IMG/VR virus record: IMGVR_UViG_3300007276_000378
Location: 1 to 21,170 of that record
Source: a virus
Length of the DNA: 21,170 bases
Strand: one strand, 5' to 3'
The notes beneath the pieces were generated by a model. That model made no database searches. It saw only the letters and a program-made list of their open reading frames with translations, and was not told where the DNA came from. The position numbers and the translations under genes were made by a program. Below, in pieces: positions 14,324 through 20,990 of this stretch (position 1 is its first letter; every line of letters starts with the position of its first letter).

Positions 14324-15835
14324 ATGGCTGATGACAACGGGGCGATGAGTCCTGAAGATATCTTTCGTCTCATTTCGTTGGGTAACACTGGCTTGGATGT
14401 CGGGGCGATTGAGCGTTCCGAGTTGATTAACTTCAAGGACATTGAAGGTCTGCTTGATTCGGCATTGTTCCAGCAGAATGCTGGCGCGACGAACCCGTTG
14501 GCGTTTCAGCCTACGACGACGTATGAGACTGTTGCGCTCCCGCAGCGGCCTTTGTTCCAGCAGTACAGTCAGGCTCCGAAGGGGTCGATTGAGAACACGA
14601 TTGCGCTGTTCATTGAGGAGAACCCTCATTCGCCGTCGAAGGTTTTGTCGGAGATGGAGGCGTTCCTCACGTCTGGTCAGTATCAAACGGCGAACCCGAC
14701 GTTCGCTGATCGACTGAAAAACGACGCTACGAACGGCGATGTGCTCGCTAAGGAGTTGGCGGGCATCAAGGGCCAGATTGACGACATCTCGGCTGAGACA
14801 CGTTCTTACAACACCGAGTACGCGGCTCTCGAACCTGAGGCGCAGGCGGCTGCGGACGATGGCTTGCCGTCGTACCAGAAGGCTACGGAGACTCCTTCGG
14901 AGGCTGCGAAGCGGTACACTGATCGCGGGTTGTCGACGCCTGATGACCGTTACGAGCAGTCCGACTTCTACGACTACGGTCCCGATGGTGGCAGGGCTGC
15001 CGCCGACGAGGCCAAAGCGCTGTTCGACGTGATCCGTCGCCGTCGTTCGGGTGTCGATGATGTGGCTTCCGCGCCGTGGGTTGACCCCCGAGAGAGGGTT
15101 GTGGAACCGTTCAATCCTCGCAGCTCCAGCCGCTTGCCGCAGTGGGGCGTGCAGGCTGATGCGATTGAGGAGGTTCGCCGTCGGGCCAGCGAGGCCCCGA
15201 GCCAGGAGGTTCGCCGTCAGGCCAGCGAGGCCCCGAGCCAGAACGTCATGCCCCCACTCGACCCGTCGACGTTGGACCCGATGGGCACGCCTGACGGGCT
15301 GCCAACCTTTGGCGGGCCGCGCGGACCAGGAGCACCAGACGGTCGAGGTCGTGTGCGTGGCGACGAGGATCAGCGCATTGACTCGGTCGAGGCTGCCCGC
15401 TGGGCTCGGAAGAAGGTTTGGGATCGGGAGTTGACTGACGAGGAAAAAGCCGACCGTTCCCGTATCGCCCAGTCGGCACGGTTGTCCGCTGTTGCCAACC
15501 AGACGTTTGACACAACCTTCTCGGACTGGGCGGAGCAGATTGGTGAAGGCAACCGATCCAACTTCCAGACTGGCGAGCAGTACAACAACGAAGACAACGT
15601 GCTGGCTCAAATGTTGATCGCGCGGGCGAACGCCAACTTCGATCAGGAGAACTCGGCGAGGAAGCTTGCTGGGCGCAACGCTGTCGGCGCGACGCCTCTG
15701 TCGGACCAGCTTCGTGCAGCCACTGGTGGCGCACCGAACATTGCACCGAAGATGCCTTCCCGTTTGGGTGGGCGTAGTGGTGGCGCATCGTCGGCCCTGG
15801 CGGCTCGACTCGCCAAACTGCAGGGTGGTCGCTGA
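14324..15835 (+). CDS. putative virion protein of unknown family
   Basis: This 503-residue protein has a structured-looking N-terminal 150 residues (SPEDIFRLISLGNTGLDVGA; VLSEMEAFLTSGQYQ), a charged helical middle, and a low-complexity region at about 260-340 rich in Arg, Pro and Gly. That region carries a 12-residue tandem repeat (EVRRRASEAPSQ / EVRRQASEAPSQ). A helical C-terminal part follows, with a basic Gly-rich tail (RLGGRSGGASSALAARLAKL). No enzymatic motif was found; no lysozyme or transglycosylase signature could be identified. It is coupled to the next gene by TGATG. By position it is the third member of the ejection-protein-like block. GTAATGGCT at the start matches 12993. Confidence 0.65.
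   Translation: MADDNGAMSPEDIFRLISLGNTGLDVGAIERSELINFKDIEGLLDSALFQQNAGATNPLAFQPTTTYETVALPQRPLFQQYSQAPKGSIENTIALFIEENPHSPSKVLSEMEAFLTSGQYQTANPTFADRLKNDATNGDVLAKELAGIKGQIDDISAETRSYNTEYAALEPEAQAAADDGLPSYQKATETPSEAAKRYTDRGLSTPDDRYEQSDFYDYGPDGGRAAADEAKALFDVIRRRRSGVDDVASAPWVDPRERVVEPFNPRSSSRLPQWGVQADAIEEVRRRASEAPSQEVRRQASEAPSQNVMPPLDPSTLDPMGTPDGLPTFGGPRGPGAPDGRGRVRGDEDQRIDSVEAARWARKKVWDRELTDEEKADRSRIAQSARLSAVANQTFDTTFSDWAEQIGEGNRSNFQTGEQYNNEDNVLAQMLIARANANFDQENSARKLAGRNAVGATPLSDQLRAATGGAPNIAPKMPSRLGGRSGGASSALAARLAKLQGGR
15170..15241 (+). repeat. 36-bp in-frame tandem repeat (2 copies)
   Basis: Two 36-bp units (15170-15205, 15206-15241) are nearly identical, differing at one base (CGG/CAG, Arg/Gln). 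They encode a 12-residue unit in a disordered linker and look like a recent duplication. Confidence 0.9.
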
Positions 15836-18800
15836 TGGTCGACTTCATGGCGGGACGCCGAAACCAGATCGGACAGTCCAGTCCAGCAGTGAGGACGTTC
15901 GACTTGGAAGGCGCGCTACGAGCGCAGGCCCAGTCGTCTGCCAAGACGGCAAGGAACGACGCCGCAAGGCCGCGTCGGGGTTCAGCTATGGAAACGGCAC
16001 TGAACGCTCTCGGTCCAGCGCCATCGGACGGCGAGGACTCTAAGAGCATTTGGGATAAGGCGCTCGGCCTCGTCACAGACGTCAGCCTGGGCCGCGGGAC
16101 GATCGGCAAGATGACAGCCCCGATCAACCCTTGGGCACAGTACCGCATTTTCAAGGAGGACGTCCCTGGCGGTGCCAAGGCGGAAACGGTCGCGCTGGAT
16201 GCTATCGACATGGGGAAGCGCGCTTCTGTGCTCGCCCTCGATGAAGCGTCGAAGCACACCCCTGACTGGGCGCAGGACGCCATGTTGTACAACCCGCTGA
16301 CATTCATGCAGGCAGCGTATGCGAAGTGGGGGCATGACGAGGAGGCTTCTGCTGGCAGGTCTGTCGGTGAGCGTCTGTCTGATCCCCGTTACGGGTTTGG
16401 GGACATCACGAAGTCGACTGGCAACCAGTTGGCTGACAATGTGATCGGGTTCGTTGGCGATGTCGCCCTCGACCCCTCCACCTATGTGACGTTGGGTTCC
16501 ACGAAGTTCGCTGGCGCTGCAGGCCGTATCGCTGCCGCTAACCGTTTAGCGAATGCGAACACAGCAGCTAAGGCGGCGGGTCGGGCGTTGCCGTTTGCTC
16601 AGGAGGGCATTGAGAAGGTCGCGAAGTATGGTGTGTCTCATGCCGATGAGGCGATGCGGGCGCAGCTCAAGTTGGGCGATGATGGTATCAGGTTCATGGG
16701 GGCGCGTGTCCCTGGGACGGGTAAGGTTGCTGATACGACTGGCAAGGCTTTGTCCGAGGTTCGCGCCGATATTATGCAGTCGAATGCTGGCAAGGCTGTT
16801 TCGTGGATGCGTTCCGATAAGGGGTTGAAGCATTCTTTGGACATTATTGCTGGCCGTGTCGACGGCAACGTCGATGAGGCTTTGGGGTTCTTTTCGTCGA
16901 ACGATGTGGCTCGCGCTGCGAGCGGTAACGTTTTGATGGAGACTCGCGACGAGGTTCTCGGCAAACAGTTGCGCGGCATGAAGGGTGAGGGCCGCATTGC
17001 TGCGACCCACGCGTTGGAGGCGGGCGTCGATCTTGACGATGCCCACACTCGCACCCGTGCGATCTTCGATACGTTGTTCGAGTTGGGTCAGTTGGCTGGC
17101 ACGACGGGCCAGAAGCTTCGCGCGAACTATGTCCCGCACCATTTGACCCGCAGAGGCAAGGCGGCTTTGCAGGGCGTGGAGCGTGTCACGAAGCGGACGA
17201 CGCACAAGGTCAACACGGCCCAGTCGCGGGGCGCTTCGTTCTCTCGCGAGTTCAAGAAGGGCGACTACTATGTGCCCAATCCGAATGGCGGCAAGCACAT
17301 CAGGGTCACGTTGGAGGATGCGACGATCGAGGAGATCAACGAGAAGATTGGCGGCATCACTGGTGTCAAGATTTTCGAGGACGACTTGGGTATCATTCTG
17401 GAACGGTCGATCCGTGAGGCTTCGCAGGAGATCGGTATATCTGCACAGTTGCAGTCGTTGCAGAAAACCCATCCTCAGTTCGTGAAGGCTTACGACGAGG
17501 TTATGGCTGACCATCGGGTTCCGAACACGATGGACAGGCAGTTGTGGAAGGGGTCGCCGAAGACGCCTGGCGGCCTGACTACTGACCCTGGCACGCTGTT
17601 CACGGCTACGAAGGCGCAGCGGAACAACGCGAGCCGCCGTGCGAAGTCTGTTCAGGACGCTGTCGATTCTGGCTGGGACTCTGATGTCAACTCGGCGTTC
17701 ATGAAGGCCGCCTCGTCGGGCAGGCTCGGGCCGCACGTCGAGGTTTTGGTCGAGGACGGTTTCGACAAGATCGTTTCGCAGATGAGGGCTGCGGGCCAGG
17801 AAGTGTTAGCTACCCCGCAGATGCGGGAGTCGTTCACGCGTGTCGCGAAGGCGGCGGAAGATCCTGCGTTCGGCAGGGTGCTGGCAGCGTACATGGACTT
17901 CACCCGTCTGTTCAAGGGGTACGCTACGATGACTCCTGGGTTCCATATCCGTAACGGTATGTCAGCCCTGTTTATGAACCTGTCTGACGGTGTGACGTTG
18001 CAGGATCATATCGAGGCTTACAGGTTGATGAACAAGGTGAAGAAGGGCGGCAAGGCCGCTATCGCTGACATGACGCCAGAGGAACAGATGGCTCTGTCTA
18101 CCGCTGTCGGCTCTGGTGTGCATGGCAACCTTTCGCAGACCGAGGTCCGCGTGTCTCAGTCTGGTCGTGGCGGCATTGACGCTTTGACCGACAAGGGTGG
18201 CGGCTACGAAAAGGTGGGCAACGTACTCAACAAGTTGGACGAGAACGGTCTGACACGTCTGCACAAGGACTTCGGCACGATGAACGTCGAGGGTCCGATG
18301 CGTCTGGCTGTCGGCTTGAACACGGTGAAGCGGGGCGTCAAGGACGGCGTCGATGTGGCCGATTTGTTGTCTGAGGGTTTGGCGAGGAACACACGTCTGC
18401 ACTTCGACTATTCGCAGCAGTCGCACCTCGACACTGTAGCGAAGTCTTTCATCCCGTTTTGGACGTTCATGTCCCGCAACCTTCCTTTGCAGATGCAGCA
18501 ACAGTTCCAGCGGCCACGCGCTTACGCCAGGTATGCGGCGTTGCGTGACAACTTCGACCTGTCACAAGAGGGCGATATGCCTTCTTGGCTGTCGTCGACG
18601 GGTTCCGCGATGGTGGGCGGCGGCTGGCATGTCGCTCCCGACATGCCGTTCGCCGACATGGCTGGTGACGCAGAGTCGTTCAAGGGGATCATGGGACCAG
18701 ACGGCGGTATCTTCAACTCGTTCAACCCTGTATTCAAGACGCCTTTCGAGCTGGTGCAGGGACGCAAAACGTTCTTGGACCGCGAGTTTCGGGATGACGA

Positions 18801-19041
18801 AAACAAATGGATGTACGCCCTCAGCTCGATGCTGCCGCCGTTGGCTCGCGCCGACCAACTGTCGGGTGGTAACATCACGAACTTCGTCGAGGGGGACGAT
18901 ATCGAGCTGGACGGCACCAAGTCGTTGAACTCGCTCCTCGGCAACCTCGGTATCCCTGTCAAGCACCGCGACCCTGACGAGCTTCGCCTCAAAGCTCTGA
19001 ACGAGCAACTGCGGGCCTTGGCCGCCCAGCAGGGCAACTAA
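15835..19041 (+). CDS. large internal virion (DNA-ejection-like) protein
   Basis: This 1068-residue protein is the largest in the window and the last of the block. Recognisable patterns are VIGFVGDVALDPSTYVTLG (203-221), PGFHIRNGMSALFMNLSDG (from about 702) and FIPFWTFMSRNLPLQ (from residue 872). From memory, similar 'F-x-x-R-N' and 'PFWTW-x-x-x-N-x-P-L-Q' patterns occur in very large phage virion proteins and large polyvalent proteins. The middle is helical and charged. No peptidase or transglycosylase motif could be seen. T7 gp16 (1318 residues) holds the equivalent place and forms the trans-envelope channel; a similar role is inferred. The start overlaps the upstream stop (TGATG); a second ATG lies at 15847. 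Confidence 0.75.
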   Translation: MVDFMAGRRNQIGQSSPAVRTFDLEGALRAQAQSSAKTARNDAARPRRGSAMETALNALGPAPSDGEDSKSIWDKALGLVTDVSLGRGTIGKMTAPINPWAQYRIFKEDVPGGAKAETVALDAIDMGKRASVLALDEASKHTPDWAQDAMLYNPLTFMQAAYAKWGHDEEASAGRSVGERLSDPRYGFGDITKSTGNQLADNVIGFVGDVALDPSTYVTLGSTKFAGAAGRIAAANRLANANTAAKAAGRALPFAQEGIEKVAKYGVSHADEAMRAQLKLGDDGIRFMGARVPGTGKVADTTGKALSEVRADIMQSNAGKAVSWMRSDKGLKHSLDIIAGRVDGNVDEALGFFSSNDVARAASGNVLMETRDEVLGKQLRGMKGEGRIAATHALEAGVDLDDAHTRTRAIFDTLFELGQLAGTTGQKLRANYVPHHLTRRGKAALQGVERVTKRTTHKVNTAQSRGASFSREFKKGDYYVPNPNGGKHIRVTLEDATIEEINEKIGGITGVKIFEDDLGIILERSIREASQEIGISAQLQSLQKTHPQFVKAYDEVMADHRVPNTMDRQLWKGSPKTPGGLTTDPGTLFTATKAQRNNASRRAKSVQDAVDSGWDSDVNSAFMKAASSGRLGPHVEVLVEDGFDKIVSQMRAAGQEVLATPQMRESFTRVAKAAEDPAFGRVLAAYMDFTRLFKGYATMTPGFHIRNGMSALFMNLSDGVTLQDHIEAYRLMNKVKKGGKAAIADMTPEEQMALSTAVGSGVHGNLSQTEVRVSQSGRGGIDALTDKGGGYEKVGNVLNKLDENGLTRLHKDFGTMNVEGPMRLAVGLNTVKRGVKDGVDVADLLSEGLARNTRLHFDYSQQSHLDTVAKSFIPFWTFMSRNLPLQMQQQFQRPRAYARYAALRDNFDLSQEGDMPSWLSSTGSAMVGGGWHVAPDMPFADMAGDAESFKGIMGPDGGIFNSFNPVFKTPFELVQGRKTFLDREFRDDENKWMYALSSMLPPLARADQLSGGNITNFVEGDDIELDGTKSLNSLLGNLGIPVKHRDPDELRLKALNEQLRALAAQQGN

Positions 19042-19051
19042 GGGGACAAGA
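19042..19051 (+). promoter_or_regulatory. G(n)ACAAGA start-associated repeat
   Basis: GGGGACAAGA follows the upstream TAA directly, 13 bp (from GACA) before ATG 19058. TAAGGGG can pair with the anti-SD if one G-U pair is allowed, but the spacing of 12 nt is long. Confidence 0.65.
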
Positions 19052-19057
19052 TAGCTA

Positions 19058-19951
19058 ATGGCTATGGTACAGATTAATCCTCAGTCAGCCTGGGAGACTA
19101 GCACCATGCCCATCAGCGGGCCTGGGCCGATGGGCGTCCCTGGCACTTGGGTCATTCACTACCCTGGCTCGACGTCACTGTACGAACCGATGACCGACCT
19201 GCAGATGGTGTCGTACCTTCGCTCCATGCAACGGTCATATGTGAACGGGCGGGGCTACAGTTTGGGCTACTCGGTCATCGCATCCCAGTCGGGAAGCCTT
19301 TGGGCTGCCCGTGGGATCGAAGGCTACCCAGGCGTCCGCGTCTACAACCCTGCGTCGAACCCTGGCGACAAGGTTGACGGCAACTTCAACCATGTGTCCC
19401 GCTCCATCCAGATCGCTGTCGGCGGACAGAACGAGGCCAGCCCTGCTGCTGTCGCCGCTGTGAACGCCCTCATTGCCACGGAGCCGACGTGGGACGTTAT
19501 TGTCCACTCGGACGTGGATTACACCGACTGTGCAGGGGCAGGCATCACGGCTCAAGTACGGTCTGGTGTCATCGGACATCAGACGACCACCCCACCTTCG
19601 GAGGACGAAGACATGACAATGATTGACCAGTACCGTGCAGCGGACACCCGAGTTTGGCCGAAGGCCAAGATGAAGGGTGGCGTGACGTACCAGTTCGATA
19701 TCGGTGAGGGTGTGCCGTCGTCAGCGTCCGCAGCTATCGCTACGGTCACTGTCGCCGAGCCTGTGCAGGCGGGGTATGTGGGGATGGCGAAGCCTGGGTC
19801 TTCGAGCCTTGGGTCGACGTCTTACTTGAACTTCGCTCCCCGTCAGACTGTGGCGAACACAACGTTCGTTCCTTTGGTGGATGGGAAGTTTGATATCCGT
19901 ATCACTTGCGATTCTCATGTCATTGTTGATGTGTTGGGTTATGTGAAGTGA
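19058..19951 (+). CDS. endolysin: N-acetylmuramoyl-L-alanine amidase with C-terminal wall-binding-like domain
   Basis: This 297-residue protein cuts the amide bond between muramic acid and L-Ala in host peptidoglycan. The amidase_2/PGRP-type domain covers about 28-170. The likely zinc ligands are H34 (VIHYPG), H150 and C158 (VHSDVDYTDCAG); Y69/Y71 precede the typical GSLWAARGIEG strand. A linker TTTPPSEDED (176-185) leads to a beta-rich domain at 188-297 (YRAADTRVWP, GVPSSASAAIATVTV, SYLNFAPRQTVANTT, VIVDVLGYVK). This domain type occurs in secreted actinobacterial proteins. There is no signal peptide, so a holin is needed for release. A strong internal ribosome binding site lies at the domain junction. 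A structural lysin role during entry is a less likely alternative. Confidence 0.88.
   Translation: MAMVQINPQSAWETSTMPISGPGPMGVPGTWVIHYPGSTSLYEPMTDLQMVSYLRSMQRSYVNGRGYSLGYSVIASQSGSLWAARGIEGYPGVRVYNPASNPGDKVDGNFNHVSRSIQIAVGGQNEASPAAVAAVNALIATEPTWDVIVHSDVDYTDCAGAGITAQVRSGVIGHQTTTPPSEDEDMTMIDQYRAADTRVWPKAKMKGGVTYQFDIGEGVPSSASAAIATVTVAEPVQAGYVGMAKPGSSSLGSTSYLNFAPRQTVANTTFVPLVDGKFDIRITCDSHVIVDVLGYVK
19600..19615 (+). promoter_or_regulatory. internal in-frame ribosome binding site and ATG in endolysin
   Basis: GGAGG (19600-19604) is 8 nt before ATG 19613 (Met186), in frame, just after the interdomain linker. Initiation here would make a 112-residue separate wall-binding domain. Comparable internal starts are known in clostridial and enterococcal phage endolysins. 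GGAGG also encodes Ser/Glu/Asp in the linker, so chance cannot be ruled out. Confidence 0.5.
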
Positions 19952-20148
19952 ACGAAGAGATCCCTCAGCCACCTTTCATTGTTCTACCTAATTTGGAGAT
20001 TGCCGTGCCATTACGACGCATTGGGGACACCCCCGACACCCCTGAAACGACAGAAGCCCCCACCGACAGCTTTGAGGCTGCGATGGAGACTTCTGAAGAA
20101 TTGTCTTGCGGGGTTGAGAACCCCGATGAGTGTGAGGCTTGCGGCTAG
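19948..20148 (+). CDS. small acidic protein after endolysin
   Basis: The product has 66 residues from GTG 19948, overlapping the endolysin stop (GTGA). A second GTG at 20005 has a better ribosome binding site (GGAG at 6 nt) and would give 47 residues. The sequence is rich in Glu, Pro and Thr (TPDTPETTEAPTDSFEAA) and ends with three Cys (SCGVENPDECEACG). There is no TM segment, so it is not a holin. The function is unknown. It is the last gene of the + operon, and its stop overlaps a minus-strand stop. Confidence 0.55.
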   Translation: MNEEIPQPPFIVLPNLEIAVPLRRIGDTPDTPETTEAPTDSFEAAMETSEELSCGVENPDECEACG

Positions 20149-20240
20149 TTCCCTCGCCCGCCGTACCAGACGGCTACGGCAAGTGTGATGCCTGCGACGT
20201 AGACGAGCGGGTGGAAGAACAGCGGGTAGTCGTTAAACAT
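20145..20240 (-). CDS. tiny membrane peptide (31 residues)
   Basis: It reads from ATG at 20240 to TAG at 20147-20145 and encodes a 31-residue, mostly hydrophobic peptide (FFHPLVYVAGITLAVAVWYGG), one TM segment with a short Gly/Arg tail. The start overlaps the upstream gene's stop by 8 bp (ATGTTTAA), continuing the coupled series. The stop shares CTAG with the convergent + gene. There is no known family. Adjacency to the endolysin on the other strand does not by itself show a lysis role. Confidence 0.5.
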   Translation of the reverse strand: MFNDYPLFFHPLVYVAGITLAVAVWYGGRGN

Positions 20241-20364
20241 CGTCTTCGGGCCAGTCGAAGGCTGCTTGTTGCCAGTGTCGGTTGACGTCCCAGATGGCTG
20301 CTGCGATGAGCATTGGTGGGACGATGATGATGGCGAGTGCGCCGCCTAGCAGGTAGCGGCTCAT
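20233..20364 (-). CDS. small single-TM membrane protein (43 residues)
   Basis: It starts at 20364 in a TGATG overlap with the upstream gene. The product begins MSRYLLGGALAIIIVPPMLI, continues hydrophobic to about residue 24, then has a polar tail (WDVNRHWQQAAFDWPEDDV). A basic N-terminus, one TM and an acidic tail suggest a membrane-anchored peptide with the tail in the cytoplasm or outside. It is too short for an ordinary 60-residue gene cutoff, but is supported by the overlap chain. The function is unknown. Confidence 0.6.
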   Translation of the reverse strand: MSRYLLGGALAIIIVPPMLIAAAIWDVNRHWQQAAFDWPEDDV

Positions 20365-20645
20365 CAGTCGCTGAAGATGGCGTCGGGGGCGATGACGTCG
20401 GCGGCTTCTTCGTCGGCCTGGTTGACGTTGGCCCAGCGGACGGTGCCGTCTGCGAGGAGGATGAGGGCTTTGGTGCCTTCGTCGTTGAGTGGCAGCACGT
20501 TTGCGATGCCGACGGTGAAGGCCATCTGTTCGGTCTGCTCGCTGTTGGTTTCTTCGGGGGTTTCGATGTCACTCATGGTTTCTCCTGCGTGGGCTTTCTG
20601 GATTCGGTCGGTAATCATTTGGGGGTCTTCGGGCATTTTACTCAT
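20364..20645 (-). CDS. small acidic protein, two candidate starts
   Basis: The product has 93 residues from ATG 20645, which overlaps the upstream stop by 8 bp (ATGAGTAA). An internal in-frame ATG at 20576 has a textbook ribosome binding site (AGGAGA, 5-nt spacing) and would give 70 residues beginning MSDIETPEETNSEQ. The N-terminal part is charged. The core, MAFTVGIANVLPLNDEGTKALILL and DGTVRWANV, looks like a small beta domain, and the tail is acidic (ADEEAADVIAPDAIFSD). No family is recognised. The + strand frame over it is low-complexity and rejected. Confidence 0.6.
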   Translation of the reverse strand: MSKMPEDPQMITDRIQKAHAGETMSDIETPEETNSEQTEQMAFTVGIANVLPLNDEGTKALILLADGTVRWANVNQADEEAADVIAPDAIFSD

Positions 20646-20841
20646 GGTTTAACTCTTTTCCTTTGAGGAGGGTTAGGGCTTGTCGGAGTCCGAATCGTCT
20701 GCCGACCCAGTAGCCGTCGTAGAAGGCTGGTTCCTGTACGTTGGTGTAGTCCAGCACGTTGGGTGAGGGCGAGTCCCCGAGTGCTCGGTTGGCTGTTGCC
20801 AGTTCGGATTCTAACTGTTGGATGATCTTGGAACGTTTCAT
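20638..20841 (-). CDS. small helical protein (67 residues)
   Basis: The start was chosen at ATG 20841, which overlaps the upstream stop (ATGA); the open frame runs further but overlaps the Cys-rich gene. The product starts with a charged helix (MKRSKIIQQLESELATANRA), has a loop (GDSPSPNVLDY), and ends in an aromatic and basic helix (AFYDGYWVGRRFGLRQALTLL). The pattern 'YDGYWVGRRFGLRQAL' resembles short phage proteins of unknown role that carry a helix-pair. Function is unknown. Confidence 0.6.
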   Translation of the reverse strand: MKRSKIIQQLESELATANRALGDSPSPNVLDYTNVQEPAFYDGYWVGRRFGLRQALTLLKGKELNHE

Positions 20842-20990
20842 TTCCAACCTTTCTTTTTGAGCCAGTCGACGAGCGGCCCTCCCTCGAATACTGAGTCGGT
20901 CAACGTCAGCATCTGGCATCCCATTTCGCATGACTGCCCGAAGCTTTGTTTCAGTTTGCATTCGGGGTCGCACGATTTGTTGCGGTTCAT
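20838..20990 (-). CDS. Cys-rich small protein (50 residues)
   Basis: It reads from ATG 20990 (overlapping the upstream stop as TGATG) to TGA at 20838-20840. Four Cys lie in the first half, in CDPEC and CEMGC (C7, C11, C21, C25), giving a CxxxC-x9-CxxxC pattern that could bind zinc or form a helical hairpin. The second half is aliphatic and basic (PLVDWLKKKGWK). AGAGGACAA, 9 nt before the start, contains a partial GGACAA match to the + strand motif. Length and Cys spacing suggest a metal-binding or regulatory peptide; no family is recognised. Confidence 0.6.
   Translation of the reverse strand: MNRNKSCDPECKLKQSFGQSCEMGCQMLTLTDSVFEGGPLVDWLKKKGWK

Noticed and set aside
7501-15241. CRISPR or origin-type repeat array
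   Set aside because: The only tandem repeats are two-copy in-frame units inside genes; there are no spacers and no iteron-like arrays.
14261-15610. A 449-codon antisense frame over the 503-residue virion gene
   Set aside because: Codon-aligned with the sense gene and of shadow composition. The same reasoning covers antisense frames at 8563-9795 and 16546-17736.
12236-19041. Programmed frameshift pair and tape measure, as expected for a long-tailed phage
   Set aside because: No pair of overlapping frames with a slippery site was found before the large protein, and the 1068-residue protein lacks the continuous helical repeat composition of a tape measure.
20109-20125. Perfect 7-bp hairpin CGGGGTT-GAG-AACCCCG as a bidirectional terminator
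   Set aside because: No T run follows on either strand, and it is within coding sequence.
20337-20666. A 109-codon + strand frame opposite the tiny-gene cassette
   Set aside because: The product is a Gly/Val/Phe/Asp-rich low-complexity shadow; the minus strand has a consistent chain of overlapping starts and stops and natural amino acid composition.
20842-20973. N-terminal extension of the 67-residue minus-strand protein to 111 residues
   Set aside because: The extension covers the Cys-rich gene in another frame and is Arg-rich; the ATGA overlap at 20841 gives a better start.
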